Source: Amorphophallus konjac
Taxonomy: Eukaryota > Streptophyta > Magnoliopsida > Alismatales > Araceae
Assembly (NCBI GenBank): GCA_022559845.1
Contig: JAHNEJ010001453.1
Coordinates: forward strand, 57,190-121,189
Length of the DNA: 64,000 nt
Direction: 5' to 3'
Shown: piece after piece, positions 10,797 through 21,536 of the stretch
Layout: each line of letters starts with the position of its first letter
How positions within the stretch are numbered: the first letter of the stretch is position 1
Notes under the pieces: model-generated
The model's input: only the letters and a program-made list of their open reading frames with translations
The model's database searches: none
What the model was told of the DNA's origin: nothing
Position numbers and translations under genes: made by a program

Positions 10797-11006
10797 AAAT
10801 GGGGCTTAAAATTGAGGTGCCCTGACGAACTTGGGCATCCAACTTCTTGGTTGCCTAAAGGTAAAAAGGTCATAAAACCCGACTGGAGTGAAAACTCGAA
10901 AGGGTGCTTCGGGCAAATATGGGTAACCCCTCATTGTGAAAACCCGAAAGGGCGCACTGGAAAAAGCTAAAGGGGGCCAGCTTCGGTGAAAACCCGAAAG
11001 GGCGGT
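10797..11006 (+). repeat. ~220-bp module, outer copy A2, interrupted by the nested Tat element
   Basis: The module runs GGGGCTTAAAATTGAGG to CCCGAAAGGGCGGT and stops at 11,006. Its tail GATGTTGGTAATGTGC plus an A-run resumes at 28,744 on the far side of the nested element, matching the uninterrupted copy B1 (GGTGAGGTTGGTAATGTG, about 24,056). This fixes the insertion point inside the module. Confidence 0.82.
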
Positions 11007-12772
11007 TGTTGACAGTAATTTTTGTCTACAAAAAATGAGGGGCAAAAAAGCATGTCCCGGGGTCAACGACCCCTCCCGGGCGCAAGAGAGGGCCGCGGCC
11101 ACCCACTGGGGTCGGCGGGGGTCGCACGACCCCGCTAGCTTCCCAGCGGGGTCGCGCGACCTCGCTGCCTTCCAGCGGGGTCGCGCGACCCCGCTAGGGG
11201 GCCTCCGGGGGCCGCGCGACCCCGCCAGGAGCCTCCGGGGACCGTGCGACCCCGCCAGGAGCCTCCGGGGTCGCGCAACCCCCCTCTCTCTCTTCTGTTC
11301 CTGTGTTTCAAAAAAAAAGAAGGAAAAAAGGAGGAGAGGGGTCATTTGACCCCTCTGGTAGCCAGAGGGGTCAAAAGAGCTTTTTGCCTATCCAGCGGGG
11401 TCATTTAACCCTTTTTGGCATTCAGAGGGGTCAAAATGGTTTTTTGCCACCCCACCTTGACAGAATCGGGGCAAATTCGCTCATTTGACCCCTCTGGGCC
11501 CTCCCGCCTTATATAAATAGACCCCCAAGGGTCCAAGTAGAGAACAACAACAACAATCTACAACCTACGAAGCCACCAAGCATCCGGAGGAGTTTGTTTT
11601 GTTTGTCTTGGCCTGTGAGGGGTAAGTCCCCGGGTGTTGTACTTATGCCCCTACGGGGTATTTTTGTAATTATGCCCCTCAGTGGGCCATGTTGGCAATT
11701 ATGCCCCTCAGCGGGCCGTGTTTTGTAAGTTTTTACGTCCCGGAACGACTAAGTTATGTGGTTCTGTCCCTATAATGACGGAATTATAAAAATGTCCTCC
11801 CCGGGACCGTAAGAGACAAAAGTCCTGTAATTTGCAGTTATACCCTGCAATCTTTTGTAATTCGGGCTACGCCCCTACTTCCCGCGTTGGTGCGGATCTT
11901 TGTACAGTCGACAATTCGCCGACAATCCTTGTACCCAGTTGAGGCTATAAATGTACTCAGTGCACTCTTCAACTTTCTTCGGGAAAATTATAAGAAAACC
12001 CCCCGACTTCTGGAAATTGTATATATACCCCTCCTTCGGCCAAATTGACAGATGTGTCTTCTATGAAGCCCCTTGTCACTCCTTCGGTCCGGAAGTGTTG
12101 TCAGCTCAATCCGACACTTGGGTGCCACCTCAAACCTAGGTCTGCATAGGGTGTGGTAAAATTACCGAACTACCCTTTACCCTAAAAATGGCCTCAGAGC
12201 CCTTAAAACCCTCCAGAAAGAGCCTCAATGCCTTGGGGAGTCAGGAACCCGATCTACTTCCGTTCCAGCCCAGAAATTTCAGAAATACCCCTGGCCTGGA
12301 AAAATTACCAAAATACCCCTGGGTTGGTAAAATTACCAAAATGCCCTCGGGGTCCAGAAAATCTTCCTCTACTTCAAAAATGCCTACGGCTTCCCCCAAA
12401 TCATCTTCATATTCCCAAATCCTAGGGTTTTGCCCAAACATGGCCTCAGTTAAAACCCTAACTCAATTGTTCTGTTGGTCGGTGGTGAGTGAGTGGACAT
12501 TGTGAGCCCTCCAAGAGAGTTTGCCCCAACATCAGAACCCCTATAGAAGACTTTTGAGATTTCTTTGACAGTTAAACAAAGGTGTTCGGACGTTAGGCCG
12601 ATGTAAATCAACACTGACTACGGTCAGTGGGGAGAGGTCCAGCACTCAAACCCAAATCGTCTAATACTATGCGCACACACGGAATAACCCTCTCTATGTA
12701 GAGCAATGTCTCTTTTCAAAAAGAACATTCATTATTTATTTTTCCTACGTGAAAATATTCTGTGTGCTCACA
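11007..12772 (+). mobile_element. 5' LTR of the nested Tat element
   Basis: 1,766 bp from TGTTGACAG to GTGCTCACA. Near the start it holds a cluster of palindromic GGGGTCGCGCGACCCC units (about 11,110-11,290), then GGGGTCATTTGACCCC palindromes (11,337-11,500), a TATA box (11,510-11,520), and a long transcribed region. The U3 cluster has about two more units than in the 3' LTR, which explains most of the length difference. Confidence 0.95.
11510..11520 (+). promoter_or_regulatory. TATA box of the nested Tat 5' LTR
   Basis: TATATAAATAG in U3, followed by CCCCCAAGGGTCC. The same place in the 3' LTR reads TCTATAAATAG (about 27,473-27,483). This is the expected core promoter for the element's genomic RNA. 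Confidence 0.7.
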
Positions 12773-12775
12773 GAC

Positions 12776-12794
12776 TGGCACACCCGGTGGGACC
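12776..12794 (+). promoter_or_regulatory. Primer-binding site of the nested Tat element
   Basis: TGGCACACCCGGTGGGACC lies 3 bp after the LTR end. Sequences of the form TGGCRCGCCCGGTGGGACC follow the 5' LTR in plant Tat/Grande-type elements; the exact priming tRNA was not determined. Confidence 0.7.
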
Positions 12795-12988
12795 TTTCCT
12801 GCCTTTCTTCTTTCTGTCAGAGTCGTTCCCCAAAACCCTCTTGGAGGTTCTAATTTCCCTCCTCTTCCTTTTAAAGGACGGGAAGAGGAGGGTATACGTC
12901 TCTCTACTCATCTGAGAGCTACTCGCGCTTCTGCGCCCTTCTCCATTCGTGCTACGCACCACCACCACCACCAACAACGACAGCAGCA

Positions 12989-13591
12989 ATGGCCGCCGTC
13001 ACCTACGGCCCCCAAGTCATTGCCAACCATGCCAGGTTCGGATACTTGGCAACTCCGATCGTTTTCGGCGACCTCCCAGCGACCGTCGGCTCGCCCTTCT
13101 TCTTGGACGTGGTGCCAATGGCTGAAGTCAATTCAGCCGCCCCTGCAGTACCAACCATCGAGGGTGTTAGGCCCCCGACCCCAGCAACTGGCCGGGTCCT
13201 CCCGGTCAAGAAGACAACTACTGAGGGCGTCAGGCCCTCCACTCCATTAGCCGGCCGGGTTCGCCGGGTCAGCAAGACTACTGTCGGGGGTGTCAGGCCC
13301 TCGGCTCCATCAATTGGCCGGGATCGTTCGGCCAGGAAGACTACAGAGGGCGTCAGGCCTTCCGCTTCAGCTGATCGGGTTCGCCCGGTCGAGAAGACAA
13401 CCGTCGGGGGTGTTGACCCTCGGCCACAGCAGCTGGCCGGGTTAGTCCAGTCCACAAGCCGACTATTGAGGGCGTCAAGCCCTCCGCTTCAACCGGCCGG
13501 GTCCGCCCGGTCAACAAGCAGCTGCCGGGGGTGTCAGGCCCTCGACTTCAACAATTGGTCGAGTCTGCTCGTCCAACAAACCAGCTTCTGA
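12989..13591 (+). CDS. Repeat-encoded leader ORF of the nested Tat element
   Basis: A 200-codon frame opens 5' of gag. The first ~48 residues (MAAVTYGPQVIANHARFGY..) are unique. From residue ~57 it is built of repeats of the type TxGVRPSxPxxGRVRPVxKT, encoded by a ~61-bp minisatellite (13,150-13,700). After the fifth repeat the frame slips and the protein pattern is lost although the DNA repeat continues. No known domain was recognised. It could be the N-terminal part of gag or a separate leader protein; Tat-lineage elements are known to carry an extra ORF before gag, but I cannot link this one to a family. Confidence 0.5.
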   Translation: MAAVTYGPQVIANHARFGYLATPIVFGDLPATVGSPFFLDVVPMAEVNSAAPAVPTIEGVRPPTPATGRVLPVKKTTTEGVRPSTPLAGRVRRVSKTTVGGVRPSAPSIGRDRSARKTTEGVRPSASADRVRPVEKTTVGGVDPRPQQLAGLVQSTSRLLRASSPPLQPAGSARSTSSCRGCQALDFNNWSSLLVQQTSF

Positions 13592-13700
13592 GGGTGCCAG
13601 ACCCTCTATTACAGTAGCCGGCCGGCTTCGTCCGGTCAACTTTTCACAAACCAAGGGTGTCAGGCCCTCTGTCTCAGTAAACGACCGAGTTTTATCGGTC
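13150..13700 (+). repeat. 61-bp minisatellite in the gag leader, alternating two unit types
   Basis: The phrase GGYGTCAGGCCCTCNRCTCC recurs nine times, at about 13,163, 13,223, 13,284, 13,345, 13,405, 13,467, 13,526, 13,588 and 13,650. Units preceded by ACTGAGGGC and by GTCGGGGGT largely alternate, suggesting a ~122-bp dimer. The period is not a multiple of three, so the reading frame drifts. Confidence 0.82.
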
Positions 13701-13721
13701 AACCAGATTACCATCGGCACC

Positions 13722-13890
13722 GCCCCTGCTCAACGGGGGCAACGCCGTCGCCGTAACGGCCCCAACTCCAATGCGGCCACCCTCAGAGGAGCTGCCCCTG
13801 CTCAACGGGGGCAACGCCGCCGCCATCAGGATGACGCCATGCCTAAGGCAGGCGCCACCACCGCTGCCCCTACTCAACGAGGGCAACGCC
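13722..13890 (+). repeat. 70-bp triplicated segment in the gag leader
   Basis: GCCCCTGCTCAACGGGGGCA plus ACGCCG occurs at about 13,725, 13,793 and 13,864 with ~70-bp spacing. A related CAACAGGGGGCAAC phrase occurs in the outer element near 8,195. Confidence 0.75.
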
Positions 13891-14797
13891 GTAGCCGCAA
13901 GGGGGCAAAACCCGAAGCAGCTGTCTCTCGTTCCGGCAAGACTGTAATTGTCGGAGATATCCGCATCCGGCTCGGCGAGGCGAGCCGATCCTGCCACGGG
14001 ATCGTCATGTCCCGACTATTCCTACCTCCAACCGCTTCGAGCTCCTCCGGCAAGTTCGGGAGGACGGAGTGAAGAAGAAGAGGCCCACCGTACCGGCGGC
14101 AACTCAGGGTCCCTTGCAGCGACCCAAGCCTCGAGCTCCCCGATCTAAGACAGGGGGCAACCCAGTGGAGGAGCGCCACCTCCAGTTGAAGAAAATTTGG
14201 GTCACCAAGGAGGAGGCCCGAATCATAAGGCGCGCGAGGGCAGAGGAGCCCTTCCGCATGTCGAGCTTCAGCGAATGCGGAGTCCGCCAAGCACTGAGGC
14301 CTCGACGTCTGCGAGATTTACATCTCAACCCCTACGGGGGCAAAAGCGCCGAGGAGCCGGCAAGAAGGTGCGACCGACCTCCCCGTGGGCTAGTTCTACG
14401 CACACGGAGGAGGATCGCTCCCCTCAAGCATCTACATCCCGAGTGTCTGTCTTTGACAGACTTGGGAGGCCGCCCAAGCCGGAGCGACAACCGCCCAAGA
14501 AAAAGCGGGTGGTCCAGGTGACCGATGACACCGTCAAAGTGTTCACCTGTTACGCCACCTCCGGCGACAAACATCCCGAAGGCACCTCGGGGGAACTCAA
14601 TCAGCCTCTTCAATACTCGAGGAGGTCAAGGTCCGGTCTCCCGGATTCTAGCACAGACGCAGTAGGCGCCGGCTGCCGGTACATCTCAACACGACCCGGC
14701 ACGGCAAGAAGAGCGCCAGGAAGACGTCCACAGTGTTGATGAGGACAGTCACTCCCGGCACGAAGAAGAGCTGGGGGAAGAGCCACGGGCCCCCACA

Positions 14798-16324
14798 TTG
14801 GAAGAGCTTCGACGGGAGAACCAAGAGCTCAAGAACCTGCTACAGTCGCTCTTGCGCGAAAAGGAGGTTCCTGCCCCGCCTCAGGCGGCACCGGCTGGAA
14901 CGGATCAGCAGCCTTCTCCCATTCCAGCAGCAGCCAATGCCTCTGTCACCGCTGCAAGACTCCCACTGGCGGTGGACTTCGAAGTCCCGCCGCATGAAGC
15001 CAATGCGCGGTCATCTGCTACTCCTGTCGCAGAAAGCCTCATGGCGCAGAAGCAAATGATTGAACGCATTGTAGAGGCGAAGTTTGCTCAACATGGGGAG
15101 GGAGTGGCCACCGTTGATTTGTACAGTGTGCCTTATCCCCTCCGCCATCAATTCAAGAAGCTTCCGCCTGACTGCCCGAAAGCCCCGAAGCTCCAGAAGT
15201 TCAACGGGCAAGGCTCTCCGCATGAACACCTGGCCTATTACATGACGGCCATGGGTGAATTAGTCCTGGAAGAGGCATATTTGCTGCGGTATTTCGCCAC
15301 GTCCTTGACTGGCACCGCCTTCCAGTGGTATTCAAGGTTAAAGCCCAACTCAGTATCTGATTGGGCTGATATGCAGAAGAAGTTTGTCGACCGCTTCCAA
15401 ATGGTCGAACGCAAAGTCTCCCTAGCAGAGCTTTGTTCCCTTCGACAGAAGAAGGGTGAAACAGCATTGGACTTCATCAAGCGATGGAGGGACGTCAGCA
15501 TGCGCTGCGATAACCCTCCGACGCCTGAAGATGCGATCACCATCTGCCGCAGGGGTCTCTCGGCAGAAGTCAGTGAAAAGCTTCTGGGCTCCAATATCAG
15601 AAGCTTTGACCAGTTGAATACAGTGGTGGCGGAGATTGAAATGTTCTTTGCTGACCACCCTACACAAGCTTCTGCCAAAGGCAAATCCTCCAAAGACCGT
15701 CTGGCTAGCGGTAAGGAGGTGAATGCCGTGGACTTCTCCCCGACGAATGGAGATAAAGGGGAAGGAAAGTCCAAAGGAAAGGGCAAGAAGTCTGATGACA
15801 AGACAAATGCGTCTCTCTTAGCGGAGCGCATGAAGACGCCCTATTCCTTCAGAAAGGAGCATACCAAGATGCTCTTTGATCTATGTATGAAGGAGCAGCT
15901 CGTCACTCTGCCAGATCCGCGGAAGCCCTCGGAGGTGGATAAGACAGAGGATCCTACCTATTGTGTGTATCACCGAAGGTTGGGTCATACCATCTGGGAT
16001 TGCTATGTTTTCAAGAATATAGCAGAAGAGCTCATTCAAAAGGGCTTGGTAAATATGCTGGGCCATGCAGTCGACCCACCCCAGCCTCATGCCTGGAGCC
16101 GATCGAACCGGTCGGCTAATGTGGTCCATATGGTGGCGATGGCCTCAAGCTCCAATGCCTCCGAAGTCGGGCCCTCAAGTCAACAGCCCAATGGCGGTCC
16201 CAGAGCCACTCCTCCTTCCCCCCTGAGTGTTTGGCACTGCGGAGACCATTCGGAAAATCCGAGGGGAAATCCGACAGTTGTAACTGGAACAGAGGCGCCT
16301 GCTGCAGTTCTTGGAGAGCATTGA
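14798..16324 (+). CDS. Gag polyprotein, main part, nested Tat element
   Basis: The 508-codon frame begins with a coiled-coil-like EELRRENQELKNLLQ segment. The Retrotrans_gag (capsid) domain follows at about residues 125-295 (LPPDCPKAPKLQKFNGQG, FQWYSRLKPNSVSDWADM, FVDRFQ, LRQKKGETALDFIKRWRD), then a Lys/Asp/Ser-rich linker and a CHHC-type finger CVYHRRLGHTIWDC (15,963-16,004). Gag forms the virus-like particle and binds element RNA. The frame ends 14 nt after the next frame opens (16,311), so gag is probably continued there through a frameshift. Upstream in-frame gag-like sequence (14,069-14,797) lies in other frames, so the true start may be earlier. Confidence 0.88.
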   Translation: MEELRRENQELKNLLQSLLREKEVPAPPQAAPAGTDQQPSPIPAAANASVTAARLPLAVDFEVPPHEANARSSATPVAESLMAQKQMIERIVEAKFAQHGEGVATVDLYSVPYPLRHQFKKLPPDCPKAPKLQKFNGQGSPHEHLAYYMTAMGELVLEEAYLLRYFATSLTGTAFQWYSRLKPNSVSDWADMQKKFVDRFQMVERKVSLAELCSLRQKKGETALDFIKRWRDVSMRCDNPPTPEDAITICRRGLSAEVSEKLLGSNIRSFDQLNTVVAEIEMFFADHPTQASAKGKSSKDRLASGKEVNAVDFSPTNGDKGEGKSKGKGKKSDDKTNASLLAERMKTPYSFRKEHTKMLFDLCMKEQLVTLPDPRKPSEVDKTEDPTYCVYHRRLGHTIWDCYVFKNIAEELIQKGLVNMLGHAVDPPQPHAWSRSNRSANVVHMVAMASSSNASEVGPSSQQPNGGPRATPPSPLSVWHCGDHSENPRGNPTVVTGTEAPAAVLGEH

Positions 16325-16712
16325 TGAGCAGTTGGCCACTTTCCCCTTTGGTCCATTTGCCAGGGGGTTAGCTCCAGCCCACATACGGGAGACGGGTGTA
16401 TCACCTACCGACCGGGCTGCGCTCAGGGGTTGGCTCTCTGAAGAGTCCTCAGATTCATCTGAAGACGAGGAGGACTCACTGGAAGGTGAGGAGGCTCCAC
16501 TTCAAGTCGAGCTCCCAGAGAAGCTATACTCCTTCCCTTGCGAGAAGACTCCAAACATCTTCTTCGCATGCCAGCGAGCAGGGCTGATAAGCTCGTCACC
16601 CTTGGAGCAGACACCAGGTGCTGCTTTTCATCAGGGCTATTGCCCATATCATGAAGTTGTTGGCCATATCATCCACAACTGTGAGCCGTTCAAGGACCTC
16701 GCCGAGACTTAA
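16311..16712 (+). pseudogene. Gag continuation with second CHHC finger
   Basis: The frame overlaps the main gag frame by 14 nt. It carries an acidic Ser/Glu/Asp stretch (SSDSSEDEEDSLEGEE) and a second finger CPYHEVVGHIIHNC (16,641-16,682). A stop at 16,712 ends it 20 bases before similar sequence continues in another frame. Most likely an originally continuous gag broken by indels. Confidence 0.7.
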
Positions 16713-17898
16713 TCAGGCGAGGGAAGGTCAATATGGGCGAATTCCTAGTCGACCCACCGCAGCCGCATGCACGGAGGACTCTCACTTCTCCGTCAATGTC
16801 ATTCATGCTGCAGCAGCCTTCCAGTTCCCCGAGCTGCAGGAGAGGAGTCAGTTCCCAGGGAGCCAGTTCCCAGCTCCCAAATCCACACTATGGTATCCGG
16901 GGTGGCGACCCTCTCATCAGTGTTCTTTTCCTAAGGAAGACACTGAGAAGATTTTTGACAAACTTCTGGAAGATGGCTGGGTGCTGACACATGACCTGCC
17001 GTCTTATTACAATGAGACGGCCAAGAGTCACCCCCACTATTGCAAGTATCATGCAAGGGTGTCTCACCCTACTCGGCAATGCCCAGAGGTTCAGGACTTC
17101 ATTGAAGCCCTCATCCAGAGAGGGGTTGTCGATACTCGGGGGAACTCCATGACAAGGTTGCGTCTTGCAGAGGCCGCCAGGGAGACTCTCCAGCAGGTTC
17201 GGCGAGAAACTGAGGCTTTCTCCCGATTAGCCCGACCAAGTGAGCCTGCGGAAAATGATGAATTCCCATTACTCACTAAAGGCAAGGCCACCTATAAAGG
17301 GCCTAAGGTCCAGAACCCAGGAAGCCAAGCCGCGGGAGAGAGTTCCAAGGTCCGTCCCAGGCTGAGTCAGCCTGGCATCGTCATAAGAGAGAACTCTCGG
17401 CCAGACAACAAAGGCAAAGCCAAGGCGTCAGAGCCTTCAGCCAAAGCTCCTGCCAAGTCAGCAAGGCCATTAGTCGTGGAGAGAACTCAACCTCTTGAGC
17501 CCGCGAAGACCCCAGTTAAGGCTTCTGTCAAGCCGGCACAGCCGCCAATTGTAGAAAGGCCTCAGCAGCTCAAGCAAGCCAAGCCACCAGCCCAAGCAAA
17601 GTCGGTGGAACTACAAAGCCCCCAGAGGCCCCACTGTGGACTGGCAGAGTTCCAGGAGTTGCCTCCTGAAATAATTGCTCAGGCAATCAATGCCACCTTC
17701 CAGCTCAGCCGGAGGAGGCCATTTGGACCAAGGTTGTCCCCAGAAAAAGCCGCGGCAGTAAGGCCCCTAAGGAGCCAGCCCGGAGCAAAAAGCAAAATTC
17801 TGGGGGCAAGCGAGTCCCACCTCCAAAGCAAACTCCTCTCTCTTCTCAAGAGGCGGCACGCCAAAAGAAGCAAGAGAAGAATCGCAGGAAGAATTTGA
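16618..17898 (+). pseudogene. Gag C-terminal region with third CHHC finger
   Basis: The meaningful reading starts near 16,730. It includes a third finger CKYHARVSHPTRQC (17,041-17,082) followed by VQDFIEALIQRGVVD, then a long Pro/Lys/Ala-rich basic linker (17,250-17,630) and a conserved-looking block FQELPPEIIAQAINATFQLS near 17,650-17,710. The same block (PEIIKQALNVTRQI) occurs in the outer element at 33,300, so it is a conserved part of this lineage's gag. Confidence 0.7.
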
Positions 17899-18863
17899 AG
17901 AGGAGGTTGAAGAAGCAAGCTGAGCAAGCAGCGGCTATGGAGGCCCTAAGGAGCCAACTCCTCTACAAAGACTTCAAAAGCTCATAGATGAGCTGGAGGA
18001 GTACATTCCCCCTCGTCCCACCAGGGTCGTCACTCTAGACGAATATATTCCCTGGGACAAGCTTGGGCGAAAGCCCGCCTTCTGCAATGGCTCCGGGAAT
18101 GGCTCACCGCCTTGAAGAAGGTGAAGACTTCCAATCCCGGAGAGCTCTCCTTATTCTACAAAGATGAGGAGCTCACTGTTGAGATGCTCGAGGAAATGCT
18201 ACAAGAGCTCTCCTGCAACATGGTGGCGATTCCGCCGCCTGACAATATTTACTGTCCCACGACTGATAGCACTGGAGGCAAGACTCCTATAGCAACATAT
18301 CAGCGTCGCTCGGCAAGAAATGGCCGAGGACGTGGTCGAGGTTGTGGCCGAGGACGTGGATGTGAAGGTCCCCTGGCCCTCGACCGGGTCATAATATTCA
18401 GAGGAGAGAAGCCGGGTCCTGTCTCAGAAACTCAAGTTCGAGGAATCCCTTTCATCCTCAGCCCCTCAGAGGGTCCAGGCCCCACCTCAACGGCTAAGCC
18501 GGGTGGCGTTCCTTTTACCATCACCTCCTCTGATGAAGAAGAGGAGCCCGCCAAGTCGCCAGTGCGCGAGGAGGCGTCAGAGTAGGCCGGCCCCTCCAAC
18601 AGGGTCGAGCCCGCGAGCCCGGCTGGTCCTTCTAATGAAGGCCAGCATGATGAGCCTTTGCCACCTTCGGAGGAGCCTTTGGCACCGCTGTTCCAAGAAG
18701 ATGCGGAAGGCCAGAATACGGAGGAGCGCCCTTCTAAGCGAGAGAAGCCTCGCCAGGCGCCGAAGACTCTGGCGGAGATCATCCCGCCATTTGACAAGAC
18801 CCGTGCTCGGGCGGACCGCAAAATCATTCATCATATGAAGCGGTTCCCAACAAATGTCACCAT
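17899..18863 (+). pseudogene. Gag-to-protease linker region
   Basis: A 157-codon frame (18,112-18,585) has NGRGRGRGCGRGRGCEG, an RG-rich stretch, and two similar half-repeats of about 60 bp near 18,390 and 18,480 (GPVSETQVRGIPFILSPSEG and GPTSTAKPGGVPFTITSSDE). An amber codon ends the frame at 18,583. A second frame (18,658-19,053) carries KRFPTNVTIWEAIAWSKDLR, resembling the Tat pre-protease region. Frame changes mark indels. Confidence 0.55.
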
Positions 18864-19432
18864 TTGGGAGGCCATCGCCTGGAGCAAGGATCTTCGGGAG
18901 GCTCTTGTCAAGATACTCCAAGACCCGAGGCCTATGAAGCCCATGTGGCAGAGTTGCAAGCCCAGGCATATGAAGCACTCACAGCCAACATCTCCTTCAC
19001 GGACAAAGACATGTTGTTGTCCTCTCCGTGCCACAATCGCCCCTTATATATGAGGGGGACGATCAATGGGCATGACGTGAATCGCATCCTGGTTGACGCC
19101 GGAGCAGCCGTCAACATCATGCCTTTGAAGACTTTCAAGTCTCTATACTTGGCGCCTTATTTGCAAAAGGTGACCGATGTCAAGATCTCGGGATTCAATC
19201 AGGGTTCCGAGGAGCGCTTGGTCGGGTTGAGGTCAAACTAGCCTTGGGCGATTTTGTCACCCAAGCGACATTCTATATTATCAACTCCGACACATCTTAC
19301 AAGGTGCTGCTTGGAGGCCATGGCTACATGAAAACTGGGTTGTTCCTTCAACTCTGCACCAGTGCATTAAATATGCCAAGGAAGGGGAGCAACATACGGT
19401 CTTCGCAGACCAGCCCCGTTCCACCCCAATGA
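18864..19432 (+). pseudogene. Aspartic protease of the nested Tat element
   Basis: The frame 18,864-19,241 contains RILVDAGAAVNIMPLKTF. Tat proteases normally have a D-[GS]-G-[SA] active site here; DAGA keeps the Asp and the second Gly. The fold continues in another frame (19,244-19,432) as LGDFVTQATFYIINSDTSYK followed by VLLGGHGYMKTG, the usual LLGRPW position being changed. The enzyme would cleave gag-pol; this copy is split by one frameshift. Confidence 0.75.
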
Positions 19433-20464
19433 GTGCCATCTGGCCGATGCTTCACTATATTTTGAGAAGCCCACTTTAGCAATCCCCGAGCCTATAAAAG
19501 ACAAAGGGAAGTAAAAAGTGGACCATGAAGTTGAGGAAGGGCAGCTCTTCACTGTTAACCAAGACATGGTAAAGCTGCACAGGCTGAGCCTCAGTGCCGC
19601 CTCCAAGCCAACTCAACCAGAAAGGCGGAATGTTGACTTTGAAGCCAACCTCATCAGCCGGGTCATTGACGGGAGTATCTCCTTACCGCCTAAGTGCCTC
19701 AGCTCTCGTCCCAACGGGAAGAGTATGAGGTGGAGCAGTTGAAGACCTTCACAGTCTCTATCAACGAGAAGGAGACGCAACAAGGGCAAGGGGGACAAGC
19801 CGATCATCTTTTACAAAGGTGATTTAGTCCCACCGTGCCCTCCTGAAGATGACTTCGGCTGGGATACTCCCACCGATGTGGCGCCAGAGCCAGTCCAGGA
19901 GATGGACGATATGCCAAAGTACATCAAGGAGATGTGTAAAAAGCAGCACATCCCGCAAACTCTGGACCCCGCGCGAGCGGCATATTTCCATCAGCTGTGG
20001 AACCCTCCGCAGGTCGAGGACAACCTCCTTTCTCCCGCAAAGATACAAGGGGACTTGGCTATGACCAGGAGACGGACTTCGAGGTCACTTTGCAGTCAAT
20101 CCATAGGACTGCTACCTCCCCTCACGGGCAAGCTGAAGTTGAGCCTAACATTGATGACTCTGTAAGGGAGTCCGGTGATGTGTCTACGACACCATCACCT
20201 TCATCGGAGTCAACAACGACCACCCCTCAGAGGGAGGAGCAGCCCAGCCTGCTAACCATCAGCAAGACAAAGCAAGTCCTTCGCTTCAAGCCACGAGCAA
20301 GAGTGCTTCGAAGAATTTGAAGTCTATGAAGCCAACACTGATGATGAGGGAGACTTCGTCGACCTCCAACCAGCTCCACCGGAGCTTGAAGACGGTGGTC
20401 AGGCGACTGTGGACGAGTTGATTGAGATCAATCTCGGAAGCAAAAGTGACATCGTCCCACCTTC

Positions 20465-21536
20465 ATAAGTGCTCTCCTCAGCGAGGAAGAAAGGCAGTCG
20501 TATCGGCAGCTCTTAGAAGAGTTCAGGGATTGTTTCGCCTGGACTTACAAAGAAATGCCCGGGCTCGACCCTTCTGTGGCTGAACATGAGCTGGCAATAC
20601 TTTCAACAGTCAAGCCAGTCAAGCAAGCTCAAAGGCGTATACGCCACGAGCTGGAGCTGAAGGTCAATGCTGCAATGTGGACTTCATAGAGCCTTGCATG
20701 TACCCTGTGTGGCTCGCCAACATAGTCCCTGTCAAGAAAAAGAACGGCCAAGTCCGAGTCTGCATCGACTTCAGGGACTTGAACAAAGCATGCCCGAAGG
20801 ACGACTTCCCTGTCCCAATCACTGAGACAATGGTTGATATGACCACTGGTCACGAAGCCTTGTTTTTCATGGACGAGTCATCGGGCTATAATCAAATCCG
20901 CATGGCCATCAAGGACAAAGACTATACGGCTTTCCGATCTCCTAAGGGGATCTTCAACTACAAAAGGATGACGTTCGGTCTGAAGAATGCCGGCGCAACC
21001 TATCAAAGGGCAATGACCAAGATCTTCGACGAGATGCTACATGACCTTGTCGAATGCTATGTCGATGATCTGGTCGTCAAGACAAAGAAGCGGGAGGATC
21101 ACTTAGCTGACCTGCGTCGAGTCTTTGAAAGGCTCGACAATTTCAACTCAAGATGAACCCAATGAAGTGCGCCTTCGGCGTCTCCAGCGGCAAGTTCCTC
21201 GGCTTCATTGTCAGGTATCGAGGCATAGAAATCGATCCTGACAAAATCAAGGCCATAAGAGGACTACCCCCGCCCAAGAACTTGACAGAGCTCAGATCTC
21301 TTCAAGGAAGACTCGCCTATATTAGGCGATTCATTTCTAACCTTTCTGGAAGATGTCTACCTTTCGGCAAATTGATGAAGAAAGGAGCACCCTTCATATG
21401 GGACGAAGACTGTCAGAAGGCCTTCGAGCAAATCAAGGAGTATCTGCTGACTCCTCCTGTCTTAGGGGCACCTGTCAGAGGGAAGCCCCTTATCTCTATA
21501 TTGCTGCCATGGATGCCTCTTTGGGGGCTCTGCTAG
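20465..21536 (+). pseudogene. Reverse transcriptase of the nested Tat element
   Basis: Domain order is intact over three frames. 20,465-20,670 has SEEERQSYRQLLEEFRDCFA and the WTYKEMPGLDP block. 20,677-21,156 has YPVWLANIVPVKKKNGQVRV, DFRDLNKACPKDDFPVPI, MDESSGYNQIRMA and the catalytic CYVDDLVVK (about 21,056-21,080). 21,153-21,536 has MKCAFGVSSGKFLGFIV and the connection domain. Frameshifts near 20,670, 21,140 and 21,490 separate them. CPKDDFP and GHEALFFMD are Tat-type wording. All three catalytic aspartates are visible. Confidence 0.9.

Noticed and set aside
14069..14739. Five overlapping ORFs before the main gag frame
   Set aside because: They are frame shadows of a degenerate gag N-terminal region; only the similarity to 8,698-8,745 was used.
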